From CAYVIB01 sp964451365 (lineage in GTDB: Bacteria; Pseudomonadota; Gammaproteobacteria; Pseudomonadales; Cellvibrionaceae), in NCBI GenBank assembly GCA_964451365.1, contig CAYVIB010000004.1:62001-126000 (forward strand): 64,000 nt of DNA. Reading direction: 5' to 3'. The notes under the pieces were generated by a model. The model was not told the origin of the DNA and did no database searches. It was given only the letters and a program-made list of their open reading frames with translations. Of this stretch, positions 54,949 to 61,610 are shown one piece after another. Position 1 is the first letter of the stretch; every line of letters begins with the position of its first letter. Both the position numbers and the translations under genes were made by a program.

Positions 54949-55545
54949 TTACGTTAAACGCGCCATGCGATGGCTTCGTTCCCGCACCCGCTGTTCGTAC
55001 TCACCCGGTGCCAATTTAGTGGTTTCAATATTCACCACGCGCGCCACATAGGGAATGGACAGTTGGTATGCGTTAACGCCCAGTACTTCCCAAATGCGGA
55101 ACAGGTCTTCGGTACGCAGTTCGGCGTGGGTGATATCAACGGTTTCGTCGGAATGGAAAACGTTGGGAGTCGACGCATTTAATATGGTGGCGGGCAGGGT
55201 CGGCGTATCTTCTATCACCCTCATGATCCAGCCGGCCAGTTCGTACTGGTAAGAGGCCTCGCCTCCCCAAACCGTGATCAGAAAATGCAGTTCCAACGGC
55301 AACTGACGATCCTCCTGCCGACCGTCGGCCGTCATTCTGCCGGGGGGGATCCTGAAAGCGCCGTTGCAGTAAAGGCGATACATAAACAGCGAAGCGCCGT
55401 TGGTAATGGCGTGGTCGGTAAAGTCCCGCGAGGTAAACATGCGGAACTCGGCGGCAATATTATTGAAATGCTGGGGAACGTAGCTTGACGACAGGAGGGA
55501 CATCAGCCCATCGCCTACTGCTCTAATCGCTCTGTAATCTGCCAT
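54949..55545 (-). CDS. DUF4255 tail-cap / terminator protein (Afp16/Pvc16-like)
   Basis: 198-residue DUF4255 protein: YRAIRAVGDGLMSLLSSSY, ASLFMYRLYCNGAFRIPPGR, PLELHFLITVWGGEASYQYE and ELAGWIMRVIEDTPTLPA. In Afp and PVC this protein terminates tube and sheath growth and caps the particle. Presence of DUF4255 is one of the best markers separating eCIS from phage tails and type VI secretion. Gene is second in the operon. Confidence 0.92.
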   Translation of the reverse strand: MADYRAIRAVGDGLMSLLSSSYVPQHFNNIAAEFRMFTSRDFTDHAITNGASLFMYRLYCNGAFRIPPGRMTADGRQEDRQLPLELHFLITVWGGEASYQYELAGWIMRVIEDTPTLPATILNASTPNVFHSDETVDITHAELRTEDLFRIWEVLGVNAYQLSIPYVARVVNIETTKLAPGEYEQRVRERSHRMARLT

Positions 55546-55616
55546 TACGTCTTTCTTTATTGGTTGAGTTCTTGTTTTTGGTTGTCCGCGAAACTGTGTT
55601 GACCAAAATGCAATAT

Positions 55617-55871
55617 CTAGGAATTCTTCCTGGCCCGAAAATAGAGCTCCCTTCCATCCGATAGCACGCGCTTTTCAATAAGACGCTGTGCATATAAATA
55701 GTCGACAGCTTTTTTTACCTTGGCTTCTTCCTCCTGCAGTCTCTGGCGCAGCAACCACCAGTTGGCAATCCCCTCAATGGTATCTGCCGTGTTTTCGTTA
55801 TGTTCCAGGTACTTGGCTATTTCATTAGCGACGTCCAATACCTCTTCACTAACATCATTGTCAGCTGCCAC
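55617..55871 (-). CDS. small winged-helix-like protein, first gene of eCIS operon
   Basis: 84-residue acidic to neutral protein. Helices DVANEIAKYLEHNENTADTI and NWWLLRQRLQEEEAKVKKAV are followed by LYAQRLIEKRVLSDGRELYF, which looks like the recognition helix and beta-wing of a small winged helix. It could bind DNA or protein, and may tune the operon it leads. It is 79 nt downstream of the predicted transcription start. I do not recognise a named family. Confidence 0.7.
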   Translation of the reverse strand: MAADNDVSEEVLDVANEIAKYLEHNENTADTIEGIANWWLLRQRLQEEEAKVKKAVDYLYAQRLIEKRVLSDGRELYFRARKNS

Positions 55872-55960
55872 AGAGCATTCCTTAAGTCGAAGTTACGAAT
55901 AGGTGCGACATTAATGAATGCCCCATCGTTTTAGCCCCACCGCTTTTTTACAGGCTTATG

Positions 55961-55976
55961 AGCAACACCTGTGCCA
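55961..55976 (-). promoter_or_regulatory. sigma-54 (-24/-12) promoter of the eCIS operon
   Basis: On the minus strand the sequence is TGGCACAGGTGTTGCT: TGGCAC, a 5-nt spacer, then TTGCT. The invariant GG and GC are spaced exactly as in the YTGGCACGrNNNTTGCW consensus, and a C precedes. Transcription would start near 55950, about 79 nt before the first gene. A sigma-54 activator gene is divergent 500 bp away, a classic arrangement. Confidence 0.85.
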
Positions 55977-56099
55977 GCTGAAACTCCAGATCCAGGTGAT
56001 TGATTTTTAAGGAAATATTTTCCCCAAACGATAAAGGTGGGTTGAAAATGACTCAGGCGCTCGCCGTTCCTGGCTTTCAATCTCTGCCTTTCAAGCCGA

Positions 56100-56152
56100 T
56101 ACCCCCTGGGTAATTCAGGATGCTTGGGTTTAAGTTGACCCACCCTCACCCA
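56100..56152. promoter_or_regulatory. candidate upstream activator sites (GGGT/ACCC half-sites)
   Basis: TACCC-N3-GGGTA occurs at 56100-56112, TGGGT-N8-ACCCA at 56125-56142 and a further ACCCA at 56148-56152. They lie about 150-200 bp upstream of the predicted start site, in the range used by sigma-54 activators. Symmetry and spacing differ between copies, so this is a tentative call. Confidence 0.35.
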
Positions 56153-56478
56153 GTGTCGTTTGTATGGGCTGCACAAAGGTAATACCGCGCGGGTTTTGAA
56201 AATGAATATGTTGGGCGCCGTAAACCCTTGCATTTTTTCATCGTAGCGATTACGTTGAAGACTTTAATAAATCAAACTTTGGGTGTAAGAAGTGCTTTAC
56301 ATCACCGTTGAATTTGACGCCCAACGCCTGTTTGTCATGCCAGGAAATAAACCCGGTTGATCGCTTGCGTTATATCGTTGGGTATTATTCACGTTACTAT
56401 TATTCGAAAAAAATTGTATATTCTTAAATCGTAGGCAGGTCTTCCAATCTAATAAGTAGAGAGCAAGGGGAATGCTCT

Positions 56479-57906
56479 ATGAATACTTTATTTGTTTTTT
56501 CATTTTGTTCCGCTGCGCGCGCGGTACCCGCCCTGGAAGCGGCTGGCCGGTTTCTGGGCCTGCGTTGTGAGTATCTGTTGGGCCAGAGTTACTGCGAAAA
56601 TCCCTCAAAGTACAATCGTCACGTACTGTTTGTCGTGTTGAGTAAGGAGTCCCTGGAAAACCCGGCACTCCGGACACAAATCAGCGACGCGTTAAAGTCC
56701 TGTGATCAGTCCCCCAGGTTCTGTGTGATAGAGGGGATCGATGGAAGCCTGGATACACAACTAAAATACCGCGATTTTTATTTGGAATTCGACGATATTT
56801 TGTTTTCGCCTTGCGATGCGGTGGAAGTTATTACCCGGTTTAAACAGGTTGAAGCCGACACCCTTACCACAACAACCGAAAGCCATGACAGCCTGGTTGA
56901 CGAATTTACCCAATTTAACCTTGTCGGCAAATCACCCGTGTTTTTGGATACCCTGTTTTTAATAAAAAAAGTATCCAAATGTACGGCACCGGTATTAATT
57001 CAGGGCGAGACCGGAACGGGCAAGGAAAACGCAGCGCGAGCCATTCACTACCTAAGCGCCCGTAAGGACAAAGCCTTTGTTCCGGTAAACTGTGCAGCCC
57101 TGCCAAACGAGTTGTTGGAAAGTGAATTGTTCGGCCACGAAAAAGGTGCTTTCACCGACGCCAAGACCACGCAACCGGGACTGGTGGAGATTGCCAGCGG
57201 CGGAACCTTGTTCCTCGACGAGGTGGATAGCTTGTCCGGCAAAGCGCAGACACTGTTATTACGCTTTTTGCAAAGCCAGGAATATCGAGCAGTGGGCGGT
57301 AGAACATTGAAGTACAGCGATGTCCGTATTGTCACGGCAACCAACGTTGATCTTGAAAGGAAAGTTGAAGAGCAGGAATTTCGGCGCGATTTGTATTACC
57401 GTCTCAATGTCCTCAACGTCCAGATGCCGGCGTTGCGCGAGCGAGGAAAGGATATCGCATTAATCGCAAAGTCGTTCATCAGAAAATTCTCATCCGTCCA
57501 TGATACGCCGGAAAAAAACCTGACCCGTTCAAGCGTACGCTGGCTATTGCGCCAGCCCTGGCCGGGAAACGTCCGTGAACTGGAAAATTTTATTGTCAGG
57601 CAGTTGGTACTGAATGATGGCGAAAACATTTCAGTCATCGACAGTAGCGATGATGGGGAATATGCTTTCTCTTTGGAAAATGAAACTGCGCCTACGCCGG
57701 AGGTCGCCGACAAGACATTTAAGGATGCCAAGGCTGACGCGATTGTGGAGTTCGAAAGACGCTACTTACAGGAAGTATTAAAAAAGACGGAGGGGAATGT
57801 TTCCAAGGCAGCGCGCATCTCCGGCAAGGAACGCCGGGCGCTGGGAAAACTTCTGAAAAAATATAACATCAATAGAGAGCAATTTCTGTCGTCTTGCCCA
57901 ATGTAG
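56479..57906 (+). CDS. sigma-54-dependent activator (bacterial enhancer-binding protein)
   Basis: 475-residue regulator. The N-terminal 135 residues look like a VpsR/FleQ-type receiver-like domain without an obvious phospho-acceptor pattern. The AAA+ domain has Walker A GETGTGKE (about 176), the sigma-54 contact loop GAFTDA (about 224; canonical GAFTGA), Walker B GGTLFLDEVDSL and RRDLYYRLNVLNV. The C-terminus is a Fis-type helix-turn-helix (GNVSKAARISGKERRALGKL). AAGGGG precedes the ATG. It diverges from the eCIS operon and is its probable activator. Confidence 0.9.
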   Translation: MNTLFVFSFCSAARAVPALEAAGRFLGLRCEYLLGQSYCENPSKYNRHVLFVVLSKESLENPALRTQISDALKSCDQSPRFCVIEGIDGSLDTQLKYRDFYLEFDDILFSPCDAVEVITRFKQVEADTLTTTTESHDSLVDEFTQFNLVGKSPVFLDTLFLIKKVSKCTAPVLIQGETGTGKENAARAIHYLSARKDKAFVPVNCAALPNELLESELFGHEKGAFTDAKTTQPGLVEIASGGTLFLDEVDSLSGKAQTLLLRFLQSQEYRAVGGRTLKYSDVRIVTATNVDLERKVEEQEFRRDLYYRLNVLNVQMPALRERGKDIALIAKSFIRKFSSVHDTPEKNLTRSSVRWLLRQPWPGNVRELENFIVRQLVLNDGENISVIDSSDDGEYAFSLENETAPTPEVADKTFKDAKADAIVEFERRYLQEVLKKTEGNVSKAARISGKERRALGKLLKKYNINREQFLSSCPM

Positions 57907-57962
57907 CAAAGTTAAGGAAATATCTAGATGTCTCTATGTCAACTCTCAACTGTCGAATGCGT

Positions 57963-58020
57963 GGGCAGTCCTGCCCGGGTAACCGCAAGGGTTACCCCTA
58001 CAAGGCTTTTATTGGCCTTG
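57963..58020. repeat. three consecutive short hairpins
   Basis: GGGCAG-TC-CTGCCC (57963-57976), GGGTAACC-GCAAG-GGTTACCC (57977-57997) and CAAGGC-N8-GCCTTG (58001-58020) follow each other without gaps larger than 3 nt. They lie past the activator's stop. The TGTAGGGGTAACC reading on the minus strand resembles common REP-type elements; the group might also terminate the activator transcript. Confidence 0.5.
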
Positions 58021-58025
58021 TGCAT

Positions 58026-58080
58026 GCCATTGGAATTATGAGATAGGTTCCAGGTTTATTTTAAAGTATCGCAAGTTATT
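58026..58080. repeat. 55-bp duplicate, left of scaffold gap
   Basis: Identical to 58181-58235. The length equals a common assembler k-mer size, so it is most likely the shared end of two contigs rather than a biological repeat. Confidence 0.85.
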
Positions 58081-58180
58081 NNNNNNNNNNNNNNNNNNNN
58101 NNNNNNNNNNNNNNNNNNNNNNNNNNNNNNNNNNNNNNNNNNNNNNNNNNNNNNNNNNNNNNNNNNNNNNNNNNNNNNNN
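58081..58180. other. assembly gap (100 N)
   Basis: Run of exactly 100 Ns, the standard placeholder for a gap of unknown size. The flanking 55-bp identity suggests that the true gap size may be negative. Confidence 0.98.
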
Positions 58181-58235
58181 GCCATTGGAATTATGAGATA
58201 GGTTCCAGGTTTATTTTAAAGTATCGCAAGTTATT
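58181..58235. repeat. 55-bp duplicate, right of scaffold gap
   Basis: Identical copy of 58026-58080; see that entry. It ends just before the stop codon of the CpxP-like gene. Confidence 0.85.
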
Positions 58236-58240
58236 GTTTC

Positions 58241-58780
58241 TTAATGGTGATGGTGGGAGCCGTGACCATGGATTTGATCCTTTTTATAACCCCGAAGCTG
58301 ATCGTACAGATCAACCTGTTCGCGACTTAGCAGTTTCTTTTGTTCGAGGTGCGCCTGCAAGTGAACGTAACGGATTTCGGCCTGTAACGCGCCGATATCA
58401 GACACTAATAAATCGAGCGATTCCCTGTCAATTTGTCCGGCGGCGAATTTCCTGTCCAGCTCTTTTTCCTTTTCAACCAGTTGTTTTCCCAACGCGACCG
58501 CCTGATTTTGCATCGCATCGAAGACAGCTTGCGTTTGCTTTACCTGTTCGGATGTTAACTTTAGTGGTTCCGCCAGCTCAAGGACGTGCTTCGGACCTGG
58601 ATAATGATTTAACTCGGCGGCCTTGGCATAGCCCATGCCCTTGCCGCTTAGGTAGTCACCAATTTCCTCATGCGACAGGGCTTTAATTTCCCGTTTGTGC
58701 TGGCCACTGTAGGGGCTTTCGGCCGCGGTATATGCAAAACCCACCATGGTGGCAGCAATTAAAACAATTATGCTTTTCAT
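58241..58780 (-). CDS. periplasmic CpxP/Spy-like protein with His-rich tail
   Basis: 179-residue exported protein. Signal peptide MKSIIVLIAATMVGFAYTAA is followed by a helical domain with the LTXXQ-like LTSEQVKQTQAVFDAMQ and LLSREQVDLYDQLRG pair that defines the Spy/CpxP shape. The C-terminus ends HGHGSHHHH, a probable metal-binding tail. Such proteins act as periplasmic chaperones or metal-stress responders. The stop lies 6 bp from the repeat beside the scaffold gap, but the reading frame is intact. Confidence 0.82.
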   Translation of the reverse strand: MKSIIVLIAATMVGFAYTAAESPYSGQHKREIKALSHEEIGDYLSGKGMGYAKAAELNHYPGPKHVLELAEPLKLTSEQVKQTQAVFDAMQNQAVALGKQLVEKEKELDRKFAAGQIDRESLDLLVSDIGALQAEIRYVHLQAHLEQKKLLSREQVDLYDQLRGYKKDQIHGHGSHHHH

Positions 58781-58978
58781 CCCGGCATTCCTCTATCGAT
58801 AAATAACTTTTTGGTTTTTTTGCGCGGCGCTGTAGCGACCAGATAGCGCCGTATCTTATTGGTACTCCCTGCAAATAAGGTGAACATCATCCTCCGACAG
58901 CTGCCGCTCCACTTTCTGCTGAAAAGCTCCGCTGGCGCACCTGCCTGAATATTGGTGTTGCCATCAGTTGCTCTTATT

Positions 58979-59521
58979 TTAAAAGCTGAGCTGTAGTTGC
59001 GACTCCCCTGCTGTTTCCGTACCCAGTTCCAGGCCCAGCAGGCGTTTTTTGACGGACAGCCCGCCGCCGTAGCCAACCAACTCCCCATTGCTGCCGATGA
59101 TCCTGTGGCACGGAATAATAAGCGCAATCGCGTTGGCACCGTTTGCATTTGCCACCGCCCTGACCGCGTTTTCACTGCCAATTGCCCTGGCCAATTCCAG
59201 GTAAGTGGACGTCATACCGTAGGGCACCTGCATTAAACCCTGCCATACTTTTTTTTGAAATTCCGAACCCGCCGTCAGTATGGGCAGGTCGAACTCCTTG
59301 CGCCCGCCAGACAGGTACTCGTCGATCTGCGCTTTTGCCGACACCAGAAGATCGTTCTCATTCACCACAAATCCGGCATTCAACATCCGTTTGACCCGCG
59401 CATCGACTGTCAGCCGCATTTTTCGATGGCGAAAATCCAGCAGGCATAACTTTTCCTGGTACGAGCCGAGTACCAACTCGCCTATTTTTGATTTGTAATA
59501 ACAAATTTCTATTTGATTCAT
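58979..59521 (-). CDS. ogt: methylated-DNA-[protein]-cysteine S-methyltransferase
   Basis: 180-residue DNA repair protein that transfers the alkyl group from O6-alkylguanine to its own cysteine. The active site is IIPCHRIIGSNGELVGYGGG with Cys138; the helix-turn-helix part is MTSTYLELARAIGSENAVRA with VANANGANA. The N-terminal domain is of Ogt/Ada-C length. The start overlaps the upstream LysE stop by ATGA-type coupling (59518-59521). Confidence 0.92.
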   Translation of the reverse strand: MNQIEICYYKSKIGELVLGSYQEKLCLLDFRHRKMRLTVDARVKRMLNAGFVVNENDLLVSAKAQIDEYLSGGRKEFDLPILTAGSEFQKKVWQGLMQVPYGMTSTYLELARAIGSENAVRAVANANGANAIALIIPCHRIIGSNGELVGYGGGLSVKKRLLGLELGTETAGESQLQLSF

Positions 59522-60123
59522 ACAGGTAACTGAGACTTAACCAGTGGAACGATTGACAGCAGCAATAAAATTGCCATTGCGATATTGAAATAGCGAACCC
59601 GACGCCCGTTGTTCAGCAAGGCTTTCAGGCTTGCACCCATTATTAACCAGGTTCCCATGCAAACAAATCCAGCCACCAGATAGGAAAGCGTTATAAACGC
59701 GATGCTGAGCGGGATTCTTTCAGCGACGGTGAACGCGGCAATGGCACCAACCGCAATCGTCCAGGCTTTGGGGTTGACCCACTGAAAAGCGGCAGCCTGG
59801 GTAAAAGTAAAAGGCGCTCGGGTCTCACTGCTTACCCTCGAATTGCCGGCATTGGCGATCTTCCACGCCAGGTAACACAGGTAGATTACGCCAATAACCT
59901 TGATGATCTGGTGCGCGAGAGGGTATTGAATAAACAGCGCGCCCATGCCAAATCCAACAATTAACACCATCGCGGGAAAACCGATACAAATACCGAAGTA
60001 ATGTGGCAGGGATTTTCGGACGCCGTGGTTCAAACCCGACACCATCAGCATGATGTTATTTGGGCCAGGCGTGATTCCTCCAATAAAGGTAAATGCAATA
60101 ACCGCCAGGTAATATTCCATCAC
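59518..60123 (-). CDS. LysE/RhtB-family amino-acid exporter
   Basis: 201-residue inner-membrane protein with six predicted TMs. The N-terminal signature is GGITPGPNNIMLMVSGLNHG, followed by GICIGFPAMVLIVGFGMGAL and a FQWVNPKAWTIAVGAIAAFT segment that is diagnostic for LysE/RhtB. Substrate unknown; family members export amino acids or homoserine lactone-like compounds. Confidence 0.92.
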   Translation of the reverse strand: MMEYYLAVIAFTFIGGITPGPNNIMLMVSGLNHGVRKSLPHYFGICIGFPAMVLIVGFGMGALFIQYPLAHQIIKVIGVIYLCYLAWKIANAGNSRVSSETRAPFTFTQAAAFQWVNPKAWTIAVGAIAAFTVAERIPLSIAFITLSYLVAGFVCMGTWLIMGASLKALLNNGRRVRYFNIAMAILLLLSIVPLVKSQLPV

Positions 60124-60140
60124 CGGACTTTACACAGGTT

Positions 60141-60764
60141 TCAATTTTTTTGGAACTCCGCGTGGACTTCCAGTTCGATCTCGTCGCCCACCGTGGGAAT
60201 ATAACGGTCGAGACCGAAGTCCGAACGCTTGAAGGTGCTGGTGGCGGAGAAGCCGATGGTGTATTTGTAGGTCAATAGATTGGTGGCGCCACCATTAAAA
60301 TGAACTCTAATGATGATAGGCTTTGTGACGCCGAGAAAGGTGAGTTCACCTTCGAAATCCGCCGAGCTGCCGCTGATATTTTTTACGCCGGTGGTTTTGA
60401 AAAACGCCTGCGGATAAGCCTGCGTATTAAACCACTCGTTGCCACGCAGGGTCTCTTCAAAGTTTCCGTTATTGACATCCACGCTGGCCATATTGACTAC
60501 GGCTTCCAGGCGGGAGTTGGCGACATTATCCGCATCGAAGTCCAGCGTCGCGTCAAAATCGTTGAAACGACCAACGAACTTCGAAAAACCCATATGGTCG
60601 ATCTTAAACAACAAGGTCGCATGGTTTTTATCGAGGGTGTATTGGCCCGCTTTCAGTTCAACCAGTTCTGTTTCCAGTTCCGGCTTGAGCAAACTGGCGC
60701 AGCCGTTCAGAAAAAACGCGAGACAAAAAACCAACCCGGCCCTGACTGTAACGCGAAGATTCAT
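60141..60764 (-). CDS. YceI-family lipoprotein
   Basis: 207-residue lipoprotein with lipobox FLNGC (Cys22). The body is a YceI lipocalin-like barrel: YTLDKNHATLLFKIDHMGFS, then KFVGRFNDFDATLDFD, NEWFNTQAYPQAFFKTTGV, and FKRSDFGLDRYIPTVGDEIE. YceI proteins bind isoprenoid-like lipids. It is 17 bp upstream of the LysE gene. Confidence 0.92.
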   Translation of the reverse strand: MNLRVTVRAGLVFCLAFFLNGCASLLKPELETELVELKAGQYTLDKNHATLLFKIDHMGFSKFVGRFNDFDATLDFDADNVANSRLEAVVNMASVDVNNGNFEETLRGNEWFNTQAYPQAFFKTTGVKNISGSSADFEGELTFLGVTKPIIIRVHFNGGATNLLTYKYTIGFSATSTFKRSDFGLDRYIPTVGDEIELEVHAEFQKN

Positions 60765-60776
60765 TTTCCTGCCCTT

Positions 60777-61214
60777 TTAGTCAACCCATTTAATAATGTA
60801 TTGGGTGAGATCCTCTTCATGGACGTAATCTTCCTGAATCACCCGGTCCCGGACCGATACGCCTGCATCGAAAACCGACAGGGGATTACCACTTATCAAT
60901 GGATGCCATTCCGGCAGCGGCTTCTTTTCCGCCAACAGGCGATAGGCGCAGGTATCCGGCAGCCATTTAAACGAATCAATATTGTCGGGCGTGAGCCTGA
61001 TGCAGTCAGGAACAAGTTCCAGGCGTGCTTTGTATTCAGTGCACGCACAGGTTGTTGTGTCCAGATACCGGCACGATACGGCGGTGTAGTAAATATCACC
61101 CGTATCGTCATCTTCCAGTTTCAGCAGGCAACATTTGGCGCAGTGATCGCAAAGGGATTCCCATTCCCTGTGGTTCATCTCGCCCAGCGATTTTGTTTCC
61201 CAAAAATTTTCCAT
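60777..61214 (-). CDS. YcgN-family cysteine-cluster protein (UPF0260)
   Basis: 145-residue protein. Cys motifs ESLCDHCAKCCLLKLEDDD, TTCACTEYKAR and a late PDTCAYRLLAEKKPLPEWHP identify YcgN. An upstream TTG overlaps the YcgL stop, but the ATG at 61214 places the start where family members begin (MENFWETKSLGEM). The metal-binding role is suggested by the Cys set and not proven. Confidence 0.9.
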   Translation of the reverse strand: MENFWETKSLGEMNHREWESLCDHCAKCCLLKLEDDDTGDIYYTAVSCRYLDTTTCACTEYKARLELVPDCIRLTPDNIDSFKWLPDTCAYRLLAEKKPLPEWHPLISGNPLSVFDAGVSVRDRVIQEDYVHEEDLTQYIIKWVD

Positions 61215-61252
61215 ATTTCCAGCATCGAGAGAATCAATATTTTGCCGGAAAA

Positions 61253-61537
61253 TCAACCGGTTTCGTTGACCGGAGAGTCCCCGCTTTTTTCATTTATATC
61301 CGGTAACGGCGGCATTTGAAGATAAAAACCATTTTCCTGAATACATTTAATTACATTACGTGCGTTTGCCCTGGCCAGCTTGCGCTCCGGGGTAAGCACC
61401 AGCGTCATCGCCAGGTGCGGAAAACCAAACTGCTTGGTAAGCGCCTCGGGAAGATCCGAAAAGGGTTTGTCTTTCTCAACAAAAAGATACATGCCCTCTT
61501 TTTTTGCGCTTCGATAAACATTTGCTACAAGTTCCAA
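61253..61537 (-). CDS. YcgL-domain protein
   Basis: 94-residue protein. VYRSAKKEGMYLFVEKDKPF, LPEALTKQFGFPHLAMTLVL and GFYLQMPPLPD match YcgL. No ATG is available near the family's normal start; GAGG lies 6 nt before a TTG at 61535-61537, which gives MELVANVYRS. A TTG at 61549 lies ahead of GAGG and is less likely. Gene order ycgL-ycgN after rnd is typical of gammaproteobacteria. Confidence 0.85.
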   Translation of the reverse strand: MELVANVYRSAKKEGMYLFVEKDKPFSDLPEALTKQFGFPHLAMTLVLTPERKLARANARNVIKCIQENGFYLQMPPLPDINEKSGDSPVNETG

Positions 61538-61610
61538 TTTCAACCTCAAATAAAAATAATATTAAAGCCCCTCAGGCTTTCGTAAAACTCCGTCCTTCAG
61601 TTAAATTGTC

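Larger units (their letters stand above)
55872..56478. other. 607-bp divergent regulatory region
   Basis: Intergenic space between the eCIS operon and the divergent sigma-54 activator gene. It holds the -24/-12 promoter at 55961-55976 and several GGGT/ACCC half-sites between 56036 and 56152. An A/T-rich stretch lies at 55998-56030 and near the activator's start (56390-56430). I see no RNA gene. A 100-codon open frame on the minus strand (55931-56233) is judged non-coding because it contains the promoter. Confidence 0.7.
57907..58240. other. intergenic region with hairpins and scaffold gap
   Basis: 334-bp stretch between the sigma-54 activator and the CpxP-like gene. It holds three consecutive hairpins (57963-58020), a 55-bp sequence, 100 Ns and the same 55-bp sequence again. 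No gene was found. Confidence 0.8.

Noticed and set aside
18161..55871. Type VI secretion or R-type pyocin/prophage tail
   Set aside because: No TssJLM membrane complex or ClpV, and no capsid, terminase, holin or endolysin. DUF4255, AAA+ and DUF4157 genes fit eCIS.
55931..56233. 100-codon open frame on the minus strand ahead of the eCIS operon
   Set aside because: It contains the sigma-54 promoter, has a biased composition without domain features and lacks a clear ribosome site.
58026..58235. Biological direct repeat around the gap
   Set aside because: Exact identity of 55 bp right up to the Ns is best explained by assembly overlap.
58777..59181. 134-codon open frame on the minus strand
   Set aside because: It is a shadow of the ogt gene in another frame, with no motif or ribosome site.
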